From Cryptomeria japonica (Eukaryota; Streptophyta; Pinopsida; Cupressales; Cupressaceae): a stretch of 64,000 nt of DNA. Every line of letters starts with the position of its first letter. The first letter of the stretch is position 1. The notes beneath the pieces were generated by a model. The model did no database searches. It worked only from the letters and a program-made list of their open reading frames with translations, and was not told the origin of the DNA. Positions 46,750 to 59,174 of this stretch are shown in pieces. The position numbers were made by a program, and so were the translations under genes. The DNA is taken from contig NC_081409.1 of the NCBI RefSeq assembly GCF_030272615.1, forward strand, positions 529,578,291 to 529,642,290, in the 5' to 3' direction.

Positions 46750-47429
46750 GACAGGTTTTATTAAACTTGTTAAGCACTGAGGTGTTTTTGCAGAGTAGGG
46801 GTGGTGGTTGGTTTTGGGTAGGGGCTGAGATGGAGTCGAACTTTACTCTCAAGACACAAAAACAATTGTGTCTGTTTCATGGGGAATTAAATGTTAGAAG
46901 GGTGAAGAATTTTTTTTAGGTTTTGGGATGAGTATTTGGTACCCTACATCTACTTGATTATCGGTAGAGATTTTGAAGGAATTAAACATCGCTACAAGAC
47001 CAGAATGGAAGTGTACTCGCTTGTGATGTCTTGGGGATTGGAGAGCGGCAAAGACACAAAAATGGAGAGAAGTGTCATGGAGGCTCTGCTCCCCAATGAC
47101 TACCTAGGGGAATTGACTTTATTGATTGATTGGGTAGTCCCAAGAGTGGGTTTTGATGTTGATAAAGGTGTTTAACATGAAGGTGATGGGATTAAGAAGG
47201 CCATAATTCCGTTTCTGAGATGGGCTCCAAGAAAATCCAAGTTCCACTGTAGGTTGGAGGCCCGGTGGGGGTGGGAGACCTTGAAGCTGCTAATCCAGAT
47301 TAAGGAGTTGGCAGTGGTTATTGAACAAGTAAAGGTAGAGGAGGCGAAAGCAAGAAGGCAAACACTTTGTCCGCGAAGGGAAAAGAATGGTTCCAACCCA
47401 TGTAGCAAGGCGATTTCATCTTGCAGAGA
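46750..47429 (+). pseudogene. unrecognised coding-like segment after the RNase H domain
   Basis: A long stretch reads as protein if one slip in a T-run (46911-46917) and one TAA (47173) are ignored. The parts are VLLNLLSTEVFLQSRGGGWF and on to RVKNFF, then FWDEYLVPYIYLIIGRDFEG (from about 46924), then a Lys/Arg/Glu-rich tail (KVEEAKARRQ) ending at 47430. The composition is unlike the surrounding AT-rich DNA. I do not recognise the family. It lies 210 bp downstream of the RNase H remnant in the same orientation, so both may come from one element or gene. Confidence 0.4.
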
Positions 47430-47609
47430 CTAATTTGGTGGCGAGTTCCTTTTGAATTCCCTTTTTTAAAGGTGTAGTATGTCTTTTTTTATATGATGGA
47501 CATTGTGATTTTTAATCATCATAGTGAACTCCGCTTTGTTTTATTATCGATGTGTATGGACTGTGTTAGGTTTTTTTGGTAAACCAATTATATCTGTAAA
47601 TGTTCTTTT

Positions 47610-47677
47610 TGTTGGTCATTTGGAGGAATTGATTATGTGTTACATTGATGTTTTATCATTGATGTCAACACTAGCTG
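47610..47677 (+). repeat. Copia-D 5' LTR, first 68 bp
   Basis: TGTTGGTCATTTGGAGG matches the start of the Copia-B 3' LTR (29769 onward). It ends with AGCTG, the left copy of the Gypsy-B target duplication, and continues at 59175. Confidence 0.85.
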
Positions 47678-50447
47678 TGTCATGCCCCGCCAAGGAACCT
47701 GGTAGGACAAGAACAAACATTCCAAAATATGCTACACTTTTTTATTTAATATAACATACATCTACCACTTCTAGAAAGTAAACATACTTAACGCCCTTAT
47801 AGGTTCCCTTTAATGTTCATCAACATAATTTAAAGATATAACAACTTAACACATAACATAATGTGCATAAAATAAACATACAATGATCTTCTTAATTTTG
47901 AACACGATATAATGTTTCACAACACATTAACTTTACTATCTATTTGATACGCTACAAAGCTTTTATCATTTCATTTGAGACCAAAGTAAAAGTAGATAAC
48001 AATCCTATTTCCCATAATCCCATTCCCACTATAGAATGAATAACTATCCTTCGCATCATTTTCCCCTTGATTATTATTTACAACATCCATGCAATTAACA
48101 CTTTTCATTTGATAACAACATATATAATAATGCAATTGCAGTTTCTATTAATGCCTTCTACTCATTTTTCATAACAACACAATAAGATCATAAAGAGATA
48201 GGATAGGAAGGGTAACATAACTTTTAAAAACACTATTTCAAATCCAAAGTAATCATCCCTTATCATAGTTCCTATAAACTACCCTCCCTTTTACAATGAT
48301 TTTCATAAAATTACATGTTTATTATAAGGCCATTCATGGCTTACAAATAATCTTTACAATATTTGAATGTACTAGTTCAAAAGAAAGGTCTTCAGCATCT
48401 TCAACCAAGGATGAACGAGCATCATCAAAAGAGATCACGAAAACACCTCAAAAAATATCTACCACCCAACCACGTGGAACCACAAAGGTCCACACCCACG
48501 TGCTAGGAGATAAAACCAAGGTCCACACAAGTACTAGGGCAATACTAAGGCCATGAGACATGTTTCCCCAAAACAATAAACAAGAACCACATATCACATA
48601 ACAACATCAAATAACATCACAAGCGAGAGAGAACCAGAACACCTACTAGGTGGGTATCATCATATAGCCATAATGTTGGGTCCACCCTACCTACCATGTA
48701 CCACGGTCCCCTCTCAAAAGGATCCACCCAGCCTGTAACAATGGTCGTGGTACTCCAATGGGCCTATATGGACTAAAATAATCATTTATCTTGTATTAGT
48801 GTGTTATAGCCCAACCCAACCCAAGTTCACTTTAAAAAGGTTATCACTTGAATTAAACCCACTCATAGGATCTCCTAGCAACCACTTTGGGTCCTAGCAA
48901 CCTATAGTGAGCCACCCACCTAGGGTATCTAGTTACCCTACTCAAATATTCATCAAATAAAAAATAATAATTCATCTCACTCAATCAGCATATAAGTTCA
49001 AGTACTCTCCCATTTCCTCCAAACCATAAGGATGAGTTTGACCCTTATCTCTAAGCCACAATCAATCATGAGAAGGAGGTGGTGAATGCATAACCTATAT
49101 AAAACACTTATTTTTTAGTTATTTTTGTCATGAACACCTCACATACATGAATTAGAGGTCTTTAAAATAAAGGTACCTACTATAGAAAGCACCCAAACCT
49201 CTAGGAAGGAAAAGCAACCCAAAGAACAACTCAAAAACCCATAAAATTGAACCATGTTTCCTTGTTGTTTAATAGATATTTATCTTGATAAATGGTTTGA
49301 GTGAAGACTGAAATATATTTGAGAAAATAGTATAATGATTTATATTCAATTTGAAATAATTTTTAGCCTCAACCAGAGATTATAATAAAAGTTTAAATAA
49401 ATTTTCTTAAAACAATTTAAAACCCTCTTTGATAGAGTTGTGTAAAAGGGTTTGTTCATAAATTCATTTTAAATCAGTAAAAGATGAAATATTTTTGATT
49501 ATTATAATGGTTGGAGTTATCTTTCATATCCATTTATTTTAGAATCATTTGGTTTTAGTTTGAGGAATATATTTGATGCCCTAGTGACACAAACAATGAA
49601 GTTTTTTGAGGCTTTATTGACAGAAAATTAGTCTTGGTACGGGGAACTTAACTTTCAAATGAACTGTTGGATTTCCCTACATTTTGGATATGTTTTATTA
49701 CACCTAGATTTCAACATTTTTACTAAATCGATTTGAACAATATTATCTGTAATGAAATTTATAAATAATAGAATCAGAACTATCAAAACTGGGACAATCA
49801 TAAGAATGGAAATATTGTTTGTTGGGTTGATACTTGACACTTGAAGACTAGTTGTTGGTTGAGATATGGCATTTAATTATAGATGTATTTTTATTATTGA
49901 ATCACTATAGATCATAAATATTTTTTATATAAAAAAAATTAAAATTAAAATAAATACAAGTCATTACTTGCCAACATACCACTCATTTTCTCCAAATTGA
50001 ATTTCCCAACCCAAGCATATCCCTTACACAAACAAGGAAAGAAGCTGAAGAAAGTATTTCTAGAATAATATACAGATTTTTGAATTTAAATTTTCATCTA
50101 ATATTCATTTAAATTAGGCATGCATAACATACAGCACAAAAATCACAACACAAGCAAGCCAATGGATTCTTCCTAGAATGAGGCCTACCTTGGGTCCTGT
50201 GGAGAAAATCTTTTGAGAAAGAACAAGAAAAAATCCAACCCCTTCCTCGAAAATACAAACTTCAATAAATAATACCAACTTGTATAGTTGCAGAGGTTGT
50301 TTTATAGGAAGCAACCCTTCCAACCTCTATGGTTGGTATTATTTATTAACACTAACTATAATCGTTTATTTAAAATTTAATAGATACCCCATGGAAATAA
50401 GTATACTAAATACTAGATAGCTAAATAAAAATCTCAAATAACACATA

Positions 50448-50530
50448 TAGCTCAATGGTAACTATCAAGACTCATACAAGAGAAGTCATAGGTTCAAAAC
50501 TCATTGACTAAGATAACATTATTTTAAACC
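50448..50530 (+). other. tRNA-like A/B-box segment in the Gypsy-B 3' LTR
   Basis: TAGCTCAATGG (50448-50458) and GGTTCAAAACT (50491-50501) resemble pol III A and B boxes at tRNA spacing. The same segment is in the other LTR (about 57404-57457), so it was part of the LTR before integration. It may be an old SINE head or a fortuitous match. No acceptor stem or cloverleaf was found. Confidence 0.45.
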
Positions 50531-50604
50531 TCGATCTTTTTATTTTATCCTCTCTCTTTTTTATATATATAGAATTAATAAAAACAAATCTTATATTACA
50601 CATA

Positions 50605-50624
50605 GACACACACACACACACAAA

Positions 50625-50714
<90 letters not shown>
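50605..50714. repeat. (CA)n-(GT)n microsatellite, left LTR of Gypsy-B
   Basis: A short CA tract (50606-50621) is followed after AAATAT by about 43 GT units (50627-50714). The two tracts are complementary, so the block can fold as a hairpin. The open reading frame through it (Cys-Val repeats) is an artefact. Confidence 0.92.
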
Positions 50715-50717
<3 letters not shown>

Positions 50718-51483
50718 ATAAATATAACATAATACATCTATATTACTTTTGTTTCATCTTTTTAATGCAACATAACATAAGCCACTTAAATCATTTAATG
50801 TGTAGGTATCCTATCAAATAAATAATCAAACATTGTATAAAAATCATTATGAACAACATAAATCAGAACCAATCAAAATACTCAAACCAATACCCATCAT
50901 AAACATGACATTGCCCAACCCTCAAGATAGGGTGATCTTCCTAAACCGGAGACCTACGTCTAATAGTTTTACTCATGGGAACCTTGGTTTTATCTCCACA
51001 ACAACAACATTTGAGGATTTAGAGACACGCTTAGACCTGTGTAGCCAGGTGGATTCGATGCCTAGTACCTGCAATCCTGCATCACCGAAACGATAGAAAT
51101 TCATATCCATATACAAATGACAAACAAGGAGGAGTGCAGAATCATGTGGGTCTCTATAGAGTAACTATGACTACCTCCCCTCATCCTATAGATATCTCAT
51201 ATAATAATCTATTCCAAGCATGATTGGGCTAGCATTGTTAGCTTGAGATAATAAACATATAATATAGCAGCCATATGAAAATATTATCATAATGAAATCA
51301 TGTACATAAACCAATGAAAAACCCTAACTCACTAATGAATCAGATAACATATTGAACCATAAAGGTGCAAATATAACTAAATATGTCTCATCATCTACTC
51401 TAACAAGGAAATATAGAGTCCAATATCACCAAATATAACAAATAATGTCCATGCCAAGAAAAGTCGCTAGGGTGGGTATTACA

Positions 51484-51496
51484 TCCTCCCCCCCTA
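51484..51496 (-). promoter_or_regulatory. Gypsy-B polypurine tract
   Basis: The minus strand reads GGGGGGGAGGA next to the LTR inner end, as in Gypsy-A. Confidence 0.82.
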
Positions 51497-51505
51497 GAAC
51501 TAGGC

Positions 51506-54440
51506 TTACTCCTGGAAGCCTATAAACAAATAGGGGTAAGAAGCTCTAAGTCTGCCAAAATCCTCCCATGTAGCTGAAGTTTCATCATCTGGGTCCCATT
51601 GGACCCTTGCTTCCTCTATGGTGCGACCCCTGAGGGTTAGGGTCCGCTGCTGTAGTATATGTACTGGCTCCAAAGCCAGTTGCCCGTCTGTGACCTATAA
51701 AGAAGTCCAATCCAATACATGTGTCAAATCTGGAATATGTTTTCTAAGAACAGAAACATGAAATATGTCATGAATACGTGCAAGGCTAGGCGGTAGGGTG
51801 AGTCGATAATAAAATGGTCCTATCCTCTCCAGGATCTCAAATGGACCTATAAATCTAGGTGCCAGCTTAGAACCTTTTCCATAACAAATTGGGCTCTTAC
51901 TTAACTTATTTGTTGGGTCCACAGATATTCCTTCCCCTGAGATAACGTGACCAAGATACTTAACTTCAGTTTGAAATAACTCACATTTCTCAACATTAGC
52001 ATATAACCGATTCTCTCGTAGGCATTGTAACACTTGGCGTAGATATTGTTCATGCTCTTCCACTATTTTTGAGTACACCAATATATCATCTAAGAAAACT
52101 ATCACAAACTTATCCAAGTAAGTTCCGAATACTCCATTCATAAGGCTCATGAATACTGAAGGAGCATTAGTTAGACCGAAAGGCACCACAGTGAATTCAT
52201 AGTGGCCATATTGAGTACGGAAGGTTGTACGATAGATGTTGGCCTCGAGGATCCTTAGCTGGTGGTATCCTGATTTAAGGTCAATTTTGGAAAATACCTT
52301 TGCCCCTTTCATCTGATCAAACAAGTCATCAATACGAGGTAGTGGGTATCATTTCTTAATGGTAACTTTATTGAGTTGTCGATAATCAATACAAAGCCTG
52401 AGAAAACCATCCTTCTTCTTCACAAAAATCACTAGAGCACCCCATGGTGACACACTAGGCCTGATAAAACCCTTTTCCAATAGTTTTTCTAATTGTAACT
52501 TTACCTCACTTAGTTCCTAAGTAGTCATGCAATATGGAGCCTTGGAGATGGGTTTCGCTCCCGGTACCAAGTCTATATGAAAATCAATATCCCTTTTAGG
52601 AGGCATTCCTAGGATTTCCTTAGGAAATACATTAGAAAACTCTTGAAGCAAGTGTGATCAAGTGTTACTTCCTTACTTTCCTCTTCATCGAGATCATTAA
52701 TTGAGACTGCAAAAATTTGACATCCCTTTCACATGCATCACTTGAGTTGCATTGCAGATATCATACGGAGAGATATGGGTCACTGAATACCTACTATCAC
52801 TCTATGCTCACCAAAATCATCAATACAATATATAGTTTTCTTTCTGCACTCTATGTTGGATTCATGCTCCTCTAGCCAATCCATACCTAAAACAACCCCA
52901 TAAGAGCCGAGAGGGATTACATGAAGGTTTACCTTTGTAGTGAAGGGTCCTAATCCCAATTCACATTCTTGGACACATAAATTTGTGGTCATTTTGGTCC
53001 CAGAGGCTAGTTCTACCTGCAACTTAACTCCTTACCCTTTCGCCACTAGCCCACACTTTTCTACTAAGGATGGGGATATGAAGGAATCAGTTGCTCCAGA
53101 ATCAAATAAAATAGATATAGTTTTACCCTTTAATGAACATGCGGTTTCAATAACTGTGCCTTGGTGATCAACTTGCCTTTTCTCTATTGCGTCAAATATT
53201 CTATAGGACTGGCATGTATTTCCTACTGTGGGTTTAGAGGCTGCCCGATTCTAGTTTGTGAGGGACTTGGTGCATTACTATAGTATGTCCATGTTGCCCG
53301 CAAGAATAACAACCCATGTTTCTCACAAAATTTCTTGTAGATGGTGCACTCGATTGCTGGTAACTCCTTTTATTAAAGTTCTAAGAATTTTGGGATGGTT
53401 GAGGGGTATACTTCTACTGGGTGCGAGATTTTGTTGGTATTGAAATTTTCTACCACTCTGATTGTAATTCTGGGACTTTTTCTTGTGTGAGAAATTTCCT
53501 CCTTTGAGAGTTGATTGTTGATTCTTAGAGCCTGACATCCCTTGATATTGGTTCCCCTTAGAAATGGCCCCAACACTATTACCTTGGTTGCCAGAATGAC
53601 CTCCTAAACCCAAATAACATTCCTCTCAACCAGAAAGGCTTTGGCTATTGCATCTCGAAGACTCTTTGGTTCAAAGACCGCTACATCCCCAGAAATATGG
53701 TCATTCAATCCCCTAATAGAATGTTGCACCAACATAGGTCCATCCTCCTTGTAACCCGAGAAGGGCTTAAGTTCATAGAACTTTCACTCATGATCTTGAA
53801 CCAACATGTTGTTTTGTTTTAGGTGATGGAGTTCTTCTGCTCTACCCTGTCTCCATTGATCTGACATGAATCTATCTTTAAATCTTTCTAAAAATAATTA
53901 CCAAGAAATGGTGTCTATGTTGACCTGGAGTTTTTCTTCCTCCATTTGCCACCATGTTGAAGAAACATTTCTTAAGTGCATAATGGCACATCTAGCTTTA
54001 ACATTTCTACTAAAAGGGTGCATGGTGAAACATCTTTCAAGATCAAATATTCAAGTTTCTGTCGTAGATCCCCCCTGATTGCCAAAGAAAAGAGGTATCT
54101 TAGCCCTAAGTAAATCCCTCATGTGAGCAGTAGAATCACTATCTGGTCTCTTTGTCTCTCTCCTAGGGCTCCTATCTCTTTCCATGTCATGATGTTGAGA
54201 GTTATTTCCTTCCTCGTGGTTTTCTTTAGTTTCAATTGTATCTAAACTCTGTAGGATCTCCCCCATCATGTGCCTCAAATGAGCCTCTTCAGATTCATTA
54301 TTCTGACTTTCATCTCTCTCTTCCCTATGGGTACCTTGGGATTGTTCTCCCTCATGGTCCCCTTGGAAACTCTCTTGCTCAGACCTAGAGGCAAAGTTTC
54401 ACTTTCTATCCCTAGCTGCTCTACAGGTCACGGGGGCCAT
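51506..54440 (-). pseudogene. Gypsy-B gag-pol with internal deletion
   Basis: Minus strand. Gag starts at ATG 54440 and keeps an Arg-rich RDRSPRRE block (about 54170). A zinc knuckle, CYSCGQHGH near 53310, lacks its last Cys. The protease shows ILFDSGATDSF (near 53100) and VVLGMDWL (about 52890). Reverse transcriptase (52324 downward) is well preserved, with [20 protein letters not shown] and the catalytic FLDD (about 52090). After SVDP (about 51920) the frame passes directly into YGKGSKLAP and [10 protein letters not shown], which in Gypsy-A lie about 1.7 kb further on, so RNase H and the integrase catalytic core are gone. The end is a chromodomain-like tail (VQWDPDDE, ATWED) to 51506. There are many stops in gag and few in RT. 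Confidence 0.92.
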
Positions 54441-54537
54441 CTGGGAGAGTAACACAACATAAGAAGGATATATATAGATGCAGAATATAATCTAACTAAG
54501 CAGAATAGACCCTAGAGCTCCCAGTGTAGCAACCTAG

Positions 54538-54551
54538 GGATCTGATACCAA
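54538..54551 (-). promoter_or_regulatory. Gypsy-B primer-binding site
   Basis: The minus strand reads TTGGTATCAGATCC, the initiator Met tRNA complement with one change, directly inside the 5' LTR. Confidence 0.85.
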
Positions 54552-54552
54552 T

Positions 54553-57500
54553 TGTCATGCCCCGCTAGGGAACCCGGTAGGACAAGAACAAACGTTCCAA
54601 AATATGCTACACTTTTTTTTTAATATAACATACATCTACCACTTCTAGAAAGTAAAAATACTTAATGCCCTTACAGGTTCCCTTTAATGTCCATCAACAT
54701 AATTTAAAGATATAACAACTTAACACATAACATAATGTGCATAAAATAAACATACAATGATCTTCTTAATTTTAAGCATGATATAATGTTTCATAGTACA
54801 TTAACTTTACTATCTATTTGATATGCTACAAAGCTTTTATAATTTCATTTAAGACCAAAGTAAAAGTACATTAAAATCCTATTTCCCATAATCCCATTCC
54901 CACTATAAAATGAATAACTATCCTTCGCATCATTTTCCCCTTGATTATTATTTACAACATCCATGCAATTAATACTTTTCATTTGATAACAAAATATATA
55001 ATAATGCAATTGTAGTTTCTATTAATGCCTTCTACTCAATTTTCATAACAACACAATAAGATCATAAAGAGATAGGATATGAAGGGTAACATAACTTTTA
55101 AAAACATTGTTTCAAATCCAAAGTAATCATCCCTTATCATAGTTCCTATAAAATACCCTCTCTTTTACAATGCTTTTCATAAAATTACATGTTTATTATA
55201 AGGCCATTCTCTGCTTACAAATAATCTTTACAATATTTGAATGTACTAGTTCAAAAGAAAGGTCTTCAACATCTTCAACCAAGGATCAAGAAGCATCATC
55301 AAAAGAGATCACAAACACACCTCAAAAAATATTTACTACCCAACCACGTGGAACCACAAAGGTCCACTCCCACGTGCTAGGAGATAAAACCAAGGATCAC
55401 GCAAGTACTAGGGCAATACTAAGGCCATGAGACATGTTTCCCCAAAACAATAAACAAGAACCACATATCACATAACAACATCAAATAACATCACAAGAGA
55501 GAGAAAACCAGAACACCTACTAGGTGGGTGTCATCATATAGCCTTAATGTCGAGATCCACCCTACCTACCATGTACCGCGGTCCCCTCTCAAAAGGATCC
55601 ACCCAGCCTGTAACAATGGTCGTGGTACTCCAATAGACCTATATGGACTAAAATAATCATTTATCTTGTATTAGTGTGTTATAGCCGAACCCAACCCAAG
55701 TTCATTTTAAAAAGGTTATCACTTGAATTAAACCCACTCATAGGATCTCCTAGCAACCACTTTGGGTCCTAACAACCTATAGTGAGCCACCCACCTAGGG
55801 TATCTAGTTACCCTACTCAAATATTCAACAAATAAAAAATAATAATTCATCTCACACAATCAGCATATGAGTTCAAGTACTCTCCCATGTCCTCCAAACC
55901 ATAAGGATGAGTCTGACCCTTATCTCTAAGACACAATCAAGCATGAGAAGGAGGTGGTCAATGCATAACCTATACAAAACACTTATTTTTTTATTTTTTT
56001 TTATCATGAACACCTCACATACATGAATTAGAGGTTTTTAAAATAAAGGTACCTACTATAGAAAGCACCCAAACCTCTAGGAAGGAAAAGCAACCCAAAG
56101 AACAACTCAAAAACCCATAAAATTGAACCATGTTTCCTTGTTGTTTAATAGATATTTATCTTGATAAATGGTTTGAGTCAAGACTAAAATATATTTGAGA
56201 AAATAGTATAATGATTAAAATTGTAATTTGAAATAATTTTTAGCCTCAACCAAAGATTATAATAAAAGTTTAAATAAATTTTCTTAAAACTATTTAGAAC
56301 CCTCTTTGATAGAGTTGTGTAAAAGGGTTTGTTCATAAATTCATTTTAAATCATTAAAAGATGAAATATTTGGATTATTATAATATTTGGAGTTATCTTT
56401 CATATTCGTTTATTTCAGAATCATTTGGTTTTAGTTTGAGGAAGATATTTGATGCCCTAGTGACACAAACAATGAATTTTTTTTTACTTTTTATTGATAG
56501 AAAATTAGTGTCGGTACAGGGAACTTAACTTTAAAACTAATTGTTGGAATTCCATACATTTTGGATATGTTTTAGTGCACCTAGATTTCTACGTTTTCAT
56601 TGAAGCAATGTGAAAAATATTATCTATAATGAAAGTTATGAATAATAGAATCAGAACTATCAAAACTGGGACAATCATAAGAATGGAAATCTTGTTTGTT
56701 GGGTTGATACTTGACACTTGAAGAATAGTTTTTGGTTGAGATATAGCATTTAATTATAGATGTATTTTTATATTTGAGTCACTACAAATCATAAATAATT
56801 TTAATATAAAAAAATAATAGTAAAAATAAATACAAGAGTCATTACTCCCCAACATGACACTCATTTTCTCCAAATTGAATTTCCCAACCAAAGCATATCC
56901 CTTACACAAACAAGGAGAGAAGTAGAAGAAAGTATTTCCAAAATAATATACAGATTTTTGAATTTAAATTTTCATCTAATATTCATTTATATTATGCAAG
57001 CATAACATACAGCACCAAAATCACAACACAAGCAAGCCAATGGATTCTTGCTAGAATGAGGCCTACCTTGGGTCCTACGGAGAAAATATTTTGAGAAAGA
57101 ACAAGAAAAAATCCAACCCCTTCCTATGCAAATCTCTCTCCCTTCTCCTAAACCTTCAAATTTCTTCTGAATTATCTTCTCGGAAAAGACCAACCCCTTC
57201 CTCCAAAATACAAACTTCAATAAATAATACCAACTTGTATAGTTGGAGAGGTTGTTTTATGAGAAGCAACTATTCCAACCTCTATGGTTGGTATTATTTA
57301 TTAACACTAACTATAATAGTTTATTTAAAATTTAATAGATAACCCATGGAAATAAGTATACTAAATACTAGATAGCTAAATAAAAATCTCAAATAACACA
57401 TATAGCTCAATGGTAACTATCAAAACTCATACAAGAGAAGTCATAGGTTCAAAACTCATTGACTAAGATAACATTATTTTAAACCTAGATCTTTTTTTTT

Positions 57501-57922
57501 TATCCTATTTTATATATATATATAGAATTAATAAAAACAAATCTTGTATTACTAATACACACACACAATATATATATATATAGGCATATATGTGTGCACC
57601 CATATATGCGAATATATACATATGTTCATAAATATAACATAATACATCTATATTACTTTTGTTTCATCTTCTTAATGCAACATAACATAAGCCACTTAAA
57701 TAATTTAATATGTAGGTATCCTATCAAAGAAATAATCAAACATTATATAAAAATCATTACGAACAACATAAATCAGAACTAATCAAAATACTCAAACCTC
57801 ATTGACTAAGATAACATTATTTTAAACCTAGATCTTTTTATTTTATCCTATTTTATATATATATATATAGAATTAATAAAAACAAATCTTATATTACACA
57901 TACACACACACACACACACAAA

Positions 57923-58014
<92 letters not shown>

Positions 58015-59174
58015 ACCCATATATGCAAATATATACATATGTTCATAAATATAACATAATACATCTATATTACTTTTGTTTCATCTTCTTAATGCAACAT
58101 AACATAAGCCACTTAAATAATTTAATATGTAGGTATCCTATCAAAGAAATAATCAAACATTATATAAAAATCATTACAAACAACATAAATCGGAACCAAT
58201 CAAAATACTCAAACCTCATTGACTAAGATAACATTATTTTAAACCTAGATCTTTTTATTTTATCCTATTATATATATATATATATATATATGGAATTAAT
58301 AAAAATAAATCTTATATTACACATACACACACACACACACACAATATATATATATATATAGGCATATATGTGTGCACCCATATATGCGAATATATACATA
58401 TATTCATAAATATAACATAATACATCTATATTACTTTTGTTTCATCTTCTTAATGCAACATAACATAAGCCACTTAAATAATTTAATATGTAGGTATCCT
58501 ATCAAAGAAATAATCAAACATTATATAAAAATCATTATGAACAACATAAATCAGAACCAATCAAAATACTCAAACCAATACCCATCACAAACATGGCATT
58601 GCCCAACCCTCATGATAGGGTGATCTTCCTAAACGGGAGACCTATGTCCAACAGGTTTACTTGTGGAAACCTTGGTGTTATCTCCGCAACAACAACATTC
58701 AAGGATTTAGAGACACGCTCAAACCTATGTAGCCAGGTGGAGTCGATGCCTAGTACCTGCAATCCTGTATCACCGAAACCATAGAAATATATATCCATAT
58801 ACAAATGACTAACAAGAAGGGGAGGTGCGGCATTGTGTGGGTCTCCGTAGAGTAACTATGACTACCTCCCCTCATCCCACAGATATCTCATATAATAATC
58901 TATTCCAAGCATGATTGGGTTAGCATTGTTAGCTCAAGATAATAAACATATAATATAGTAGGCATATGAAAAGATTATCATAATGAAATCATGTACATAA
59001 ACCAATGAAAACCCCTAACTCACTAATGCATCAGATAACATACTGAACCATAAAGGTGCAAATATAACTAAATATGTCTCATCATCTACTCTAACAAGGA
59101 AATATAGAGTCCAATATCACTAAATATAACAAATAATGTCCATGCCAAGAAAACTTGCTAGGGTGGGTATTGCA
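54553..59174 (-). repeat. Gypsy-B 5' LTR (right, 4622 bp)
   Basis: It pairs with the left LTR but is about 816 bp longer. Most of the excess is a threefold tandem amplification at 57455-58575. Confidence 0.92.
57455..58575. repeat. tandem triplication of a microsatellite-bearing segment
   Basis: Three consecutive copies of one segment (57455-57797, 57798-58214, 58215-58575) each start CTCATTGACTAAG and end AATACTCAAAC. The left LTR has one copy (from about 50500). Length differences come from the internal TA, CA and GT tracts. The middle unit has a GT run of about 36 (57941-58013), while the outer units have almost none. Confidence 0.9.

Larger units (their letters stand above)
47678..51483 (-). 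repeat. Gypsy-B 3' LTR (left, 3806 bp)
   Basis: It pairs with 54553-59174. The inner end is GGGTATTACA at 51483, followed by the polypurine tract on the minus strand. It contains a pol III-like segment (50448-50501) and one CA/GT microsatellite block. Confidence 0.92.
47678..59174 (-). mobile_element. Gypsy-B: Ty3/Gypsy element inserted in the Copia-D LTR
   Basis: An 11.5 kb minus-strand Gypsy element with LTR ends TGTCATGCCCC (plus-strand left) and GGGTATTGCA (right). It is flanked by the near-identical target duplication AGCTG (47673-47677) and AGTTG (59175-59179). The internal region is only 3.07 kb because RNase H and the integrase core are deleted. It is related to Gypsy-A in gag, protease, RT and C-terminal tail, but the LTR bodies differ and the GCTACC array is absent. 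About 15 differences in the first 250 bp of the LTRs (by eye) give roughly 6% divergence. Confidence 0.93.

Noticed and set aside
50627-50821. Open frame with Cys-Val repeats (also 57939-58226)
   Set aside because: It is a reading of the GT microsatellite and the flanking AT-rich LTR. It is not a gene.
52940-54452. Plus-strand open frames within Gypsy-B
   Set aside because: They are antisense shadows of the gag and protease coding strand.
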